Part shown: one piece after another, positions 60,311 through 64,000 of the stretch
Numbering within the stretch: the first letter of the stretch is position 1
Layout: every line of letters starts with the position of its first letter
NCBI GenBank assembly: GCA_032622095.1
Contig: CP136061.1
Coordinates: forward strand, 202,298,244-202,362,243
Direction: 5' to 3'
Source of the DNA: Siphonodentalium dalli
Lineage: Eukaryota > Mollusca > Scaphopoda > Gadilida > Siphonodentaliidae
DNA: 64,000 nucleotides
The notes under the pieces: generated by a model
Seen by the model: only the letters and a program-made list of their open reading frames with translations
What the model was told of the DNA's origin: nothing
The model's database searches: none
Translations under genes and position numbers: made by a program

Positions 60311-63300
60311 TTAACTGTTTCACTGCCGATCGCAACTACAGTCAAATTACCCATACGCTGCCGATAACGACTTGATTCGAAATTGGGGACATGCTGCCAG
60401 CAGGACGGGTACATGTGGTGTAAATATGGCCATCCAGTGAATATGACGCATATGAGTTCAATTGATGGGCACATACATGACATTTTTATAAGTTCCAGAC
60501 TATATAACACAAGGAAACGTGTGAGATAGTGCAGATAAGAGGCAGTCTCTGTATATAGGACTATATAACATGAACCGTTATATAAGGGCACTTGGTGATG
60601 TCATGGTCACGTGGTCTTTTCATAGGTCACGTGTGTATCTCTAGCTATCACATTTTTACCTATAATATAAAATGGAAACTCAAATACAGCAACCTACCCA
60701 ATATGATATGTTCATCAAATGCTTATAACATAATGAAGTCAGAAAATACCAAAAACATACGGCCATACTGGTGTTATATGTAGATCCAAGATGGCCACCA
60801 AGGTCACGTGACAAATTCGAGGTGGCCAATGTGGCTCCACTATATCAATATGTCTATATGGTCAAACAACATAAGTCAGACATTTACAATCGATATATTG
60901 AAATGTTAATTCATTACCTGCACCTATACATGTATGTACATGGTATATGTGACCACTCACACATAAGTTCATGGTAATCACCACGGTCACGTGACCTATT
61001 CAAATATGGGTATGGGTCCCTCCCTGAAAGATGACAACTAACGTGAGAAATAAATATTGAGAATTACCAATTTCTGGCAATTTTCTGCTTCGATAGCACC
61101 CATATATACCCATTTACGTATGAATAGGCATCAAACACAGCCATTTGTGTGTAAACCAAGATGGCCACCAAGGTAACGTGAACTCTATGGTGGTGGCGTG
61201 AGTGGCTTTGAACTTGTGATGCCTATGTCAAGTCACATATGAAGTTTCAACACATTATTCCAAGCGATACTTTAGATACCCTATGTTACTTATATACACC
61301 CATATAATCTTGTATGCTTGGCAGTGGGGAATGTCTCTGTATCTGTATCTGTATTGTTACGTCCAAGATCCCAATAGTGGTAATGTAGGACGGTGACTGG
61401 GCAGATGTTAGTTGCGCGGCTTTTGTGTCTCTTCCTCTTTTGCTGGTACTAAAGCAGCAAGGAAGGTCTCTGGTGATTCCGACGACACAATATAATCATC
61501 CAGGTGGTTCCAGTCGATTGTGGTGCGAACAAAGAAGGAGTTCTCGTATTGTGCACAGTATGATCGTGGCACTTGGAAGCACTTGTTGTTTTTCGTTTCG
61601 TACTTCTTGACCAGGTTTGTTACTTGATGGTCACTGAATGTATTTGATGTAATCTTTCTGGTCTCTCTCTTTTTGGTGAGGAAATTGTCGGATGGCATAG
61701 CTGGTACCAGGTTCATTACCACCTTGTAAAAATACGACAGCCGCTGGATTTTCCTCCTCTCGTATAGTGGTGGTAGCTTTAGTTCACTGAGTATGTTCGT
61801 CATTGATCCAGGATGGTAGCTTCGATAGTCATTTTTAATGAATCTCCCTGCTTTCCTCTGTATTTTTTCTAGGAGATCAATTTCTTTTTGTTGGTATGGA
61901 TCCCAGATGGTTGAGCCATAGTCCATGATGGATCGGACTAGGGATAAGTATGCTATCTGTTTGAGTTTTCCTGGCATGAACTTCAGGTTGCGGCGTAGAA
62001 AGCCCAGTGTTGAATTTGCTTTCTTTGATATGTTGTTGATATTTGTTGTCCATTTTAGGTCGTTTGAGATTTCTAGTCCGAGGTATCTGTTGTGTGCCAC
62101 TTGTTTTAGGTTTTGTCCATCTAGCATATACATCTTGTCAAGTTTCTTTTGCATGCTCATCACATAGCACTTCTTTGCATTGAAGGACATTCCCCAGTGT
62201 TTGGCCCATCCTTCAAGGCTCTGCAGATCTTGTTGCAGTTGATGTTGGTCATTGATGTTGTTTATCTGCCGGTAGAGTAGGCAGTCATCGGCAAAAAGTC
62301 TGACTGTAGATTTGACACTATCTGGTAGGTCGTTTATGTGACATAGGAATAACAGAGGACCCAGAACAGTTCCCTGTGGTACACCGGAGTCCACGTCAAC
62401 TTCGTCTGATGTCTGTCCCTCCAGTAATACTCTCATTTTCCTTTGTGATAGGAAGCACTCTAGCCATGTGTGGAGTTGGCCACGGATCCCATACTGGTGT
62501 AGTTTATAAAGGAGCTTCTTGTGAGGTACCGTGTCGAATGCTTTGGAGAAGTCTAGGATGATCATGTCAACTTGTTTTTTCTTATTATATGATTTTGTCA
62601 GGTCGTCTATTGTTGTAAGAAGCTGCGATTCACATGAGTAGCCTGATCTGAAGCCGTGGTTGAGTTTTGTGAGGACATTGTTCTTCTCGAGGTGTTTCAG
62701 CATGTGTTTGCAGATACAATGTTCCAGCAGCTTACAAGCAACGGACGTGAGTGAGACTGGCCGATAGTTTCCTGCGGTGTGTTTGTCGCCTTTTTTGAAG
62801 ATGCTTGAGATGTTTGCTTTCTTCCAGTCATCTGGTAGCTGTCCGGTGTCTATTGAGTATTGGAATATGCTTGCCAGGCCTGGACCAAGTTCTTCTGCAC
62901 ACTCCTTAAGTATTCGGTTTGGTATGTCGTCTGGGCCAGCTGCTTTGGATGGATTTAGCTCCTTCAGTAGTTTGGTGACCCCCTCTCTGGTGATAGTCAG
63001 TGGTTGTATGTCAGATGGTATGTGTATCCTGGCTGTGGTTGATGGTCCTGATTTATCCTTCGTAAAAACTGACTTGAATTGGTTTAGGAGGATTTCTGCT
63101 TTCCCTTTACTGTCGTCCGTCAACGTTCCATTTGCTAATAGTGGTGCCACCCCGATGGAATCCTGCTTTTTCGCCTTGATGTATTTCCAGAACGGCTTGC
63201 TGTTCTTTTTCCCAAGCTGCTCGGCGATGGTGGTGTTCGTGTAATTCCACTCTGCTTGCCTCATAGCGTGTTTGCATTCTCTTTGGCACTGTTTATATTT

Positions 63301-63860
63301 TGTCCAGCAGTTGGTTTTTCTGGCTTTCTTATATAGACGTGCTTTTTTCCTCAGCAATCTTTTTTCTTTCCCGGTTAGCCAAGGCGGTTTATTTCTTGGC
63401 TGTAAGTGTTTGGAAAGGATGTGTTTATCCATTGATGTTTTCAGTTCAGTCTTGAATTTTGTCCATATTTCATCAATGTTTTCTTTCTGCGCTTTCATAT
63501 GTGCAACATTTGCTGATACTAATGATGCATCTAGTTTCATGTCTCCCCACGATGCTTTGCTGTAGATGTAGCACTTTCTGGATGGTATCTTGTTGTAGTG
63601 TGGTCTTGTGTCAATGTCAGTGACTACCATGTCGTGGTCTGATATACCAGGAATACTATGCGATGACTTCACCAGTGACGGGTTGGAGACGAATACGAGG
63701 TCTAAGGTGTTCTTTTCTCTTGTTGGTTCCCGGTGTATTTGGGTTAGTTCGTTGTCAAAGGGAGTCAGACACTAACAGCAAAAAGAAAAACCTACGGCTC
63801 TTGACTGTAAATTGTCGCAGCATCATTATCTGTGGTGCTGAGTGGCAGTGAAAGAGTTAA
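60311..63860. mobile_element. TTAA-flanked element containing a LINE
   Basis: TTAACTGTTTCACTGCC at 60311 and TTAACTCTTTCACTGCC (complement) ending at 63860: 16 of 17 positions agree, with TTAA on each side. The end type resembles the other TTAA families here. Between 60340 and 61336 it holds non-coding DNA with repeated 'aagatggccaccaaggt' and CACGTG motifs; the rest is the LINE. Confidence 0.7.
61337..63774 (-). mobile_element. LINE (Jockey/CR1-like group), 5'-truncated, reverse transcriptase intact
   Basis: One uninterrupted frame runs from about 63774 to the stop at 61408-61410; it gives 754 residues from the internal Met at 63672. The start is the tail of the apurinic endonuclease domain (ISDHDMV, with its catalytic Asp-His). 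Then come RT motifs: 'NPSKAAGPDDIPNRILK', 'NYRPVSLTSVACKLLEH', 'LDFSKAFDTV', 'SGVPQGTVLGPLLFL' and the active-site FADD at 62283-62294 (about residue 460). A stop lies just upstream at about 63777. The 3' end at 61337 shows a short tail of three atacag-type units. A complete frame suggests a recent insertion, but the missing 5' end makes it unable to move by itself. Confidence 0.92.
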
Positions 63861-64000
63861 GCGCAATTAGAGATTCCTTATTGCGCTTAAGCTCAATTAT
63901 TTATTTTAAATGTCAATTTGGCTTCCCATAATGTTGGGTTTACGTCATTCTTACTGAGATTATAATGAATTAAATAATTTGGCGATAGTGTTATCTGTAT

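Larger units (their letters stand above)
60194..63928. mobile_element. Palindromic element split at its TTAA centre by a TTAA-type element
   Basis: Left arm 60194-60263 (tgggaagtcaaattgacatt...) and right arm 63857-63928 are near-perfect inverted copies. The left side has an additional partial arm to 60310. The uninterrupted palindrome would join at ...attgcgcTTAAgcgcaat..., the same junction still visible intact at about 60254-60270. Confidence 0.72.
57741..64000 (+). other. Reelin intron 20 (at least 6.3 kb), repeat-filled
   Basis: No exon with the expected phase and the second half of EGF2 was found up to the window edge. The intron holds the MITEs at 57994 and 58536, a SINE-like repeat at 59450, repeated CACGTG-containing DNA at 60590-61210 and the nested element at 60194-63928. 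Confidence 0.7.

Overview
This is eukaryotic, AT-rich, intron-rich animal DNA. Two recognisable multi-exon genes lie on the + strand, both extracellular-matrix or secreted proteins. The exons are small (52-412 nt), every junction is GT-AG, and the introns and intergenic DNA are packed with short palindromic transposons, microsatellites and LINE remnants. Together with a clear reelin orthologue in a non-vertebrate-looking repeat landscape, this suggests an invertebrate, most likely a lophotrochozoan such as a mollusc. That assignment is inference from style, not proof.

Region 1 (1-14317, 3' UTR to about 14.5 kb) is the 3' end of a fibulin-type gene: three calcium-binding EGF exons (2073-2195, 5227-5346, 9154-9285), a divergent last EGF exon (11691-11835) and the terminal exon (13906-14317) with a fibulin C-terminal domain and stop codon. 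The 5' part of the gene lies outside the window.

Region 2 (about 14.5-29 kb) is intergenic or 5' non-coding DNA of the next gene. I see no supported coding exon. It holds stacked and nested TTAA-flanked MITEs, TA-flanked palindromes, a local duplication with an empty insertion site, and a 15-bp minisatellite.

Region 3 (28992 to past the right edge) is the 5' half of a reelin gene. Twenty coding exons join in frame into about 1044 residues: signal peptide, Reeler domain, N-terminal linker region, complete reelin repeat 1 with EGF1, subrepeat 2A and the start of EGF2. The last exon in the window ends at 57740. The remaining 6.3 kb is intron carrying SINE-like, MITE and LINE insertions, including a nearly uninterrupted 5'-truncated LINE (61337-63774).

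The strongest unusual signal is a population of palindromic non-autonomous elements. Several families start TTAA + CCCTTT-like ends (piggyBac-like). Others have 8-bp target duplications (hAT-like) or TA-flanked CAGT ends (Tc1/mariner-like). Their internal hairpins show compensatory base changes between subfamilies, they nest three deep, and they repeatedly sit within 0-100 bp of exon borders. In one case the 8-bp target duplication is the splice donor itself. A pair of 5S-rRNA-derived SINE-like units is also present.
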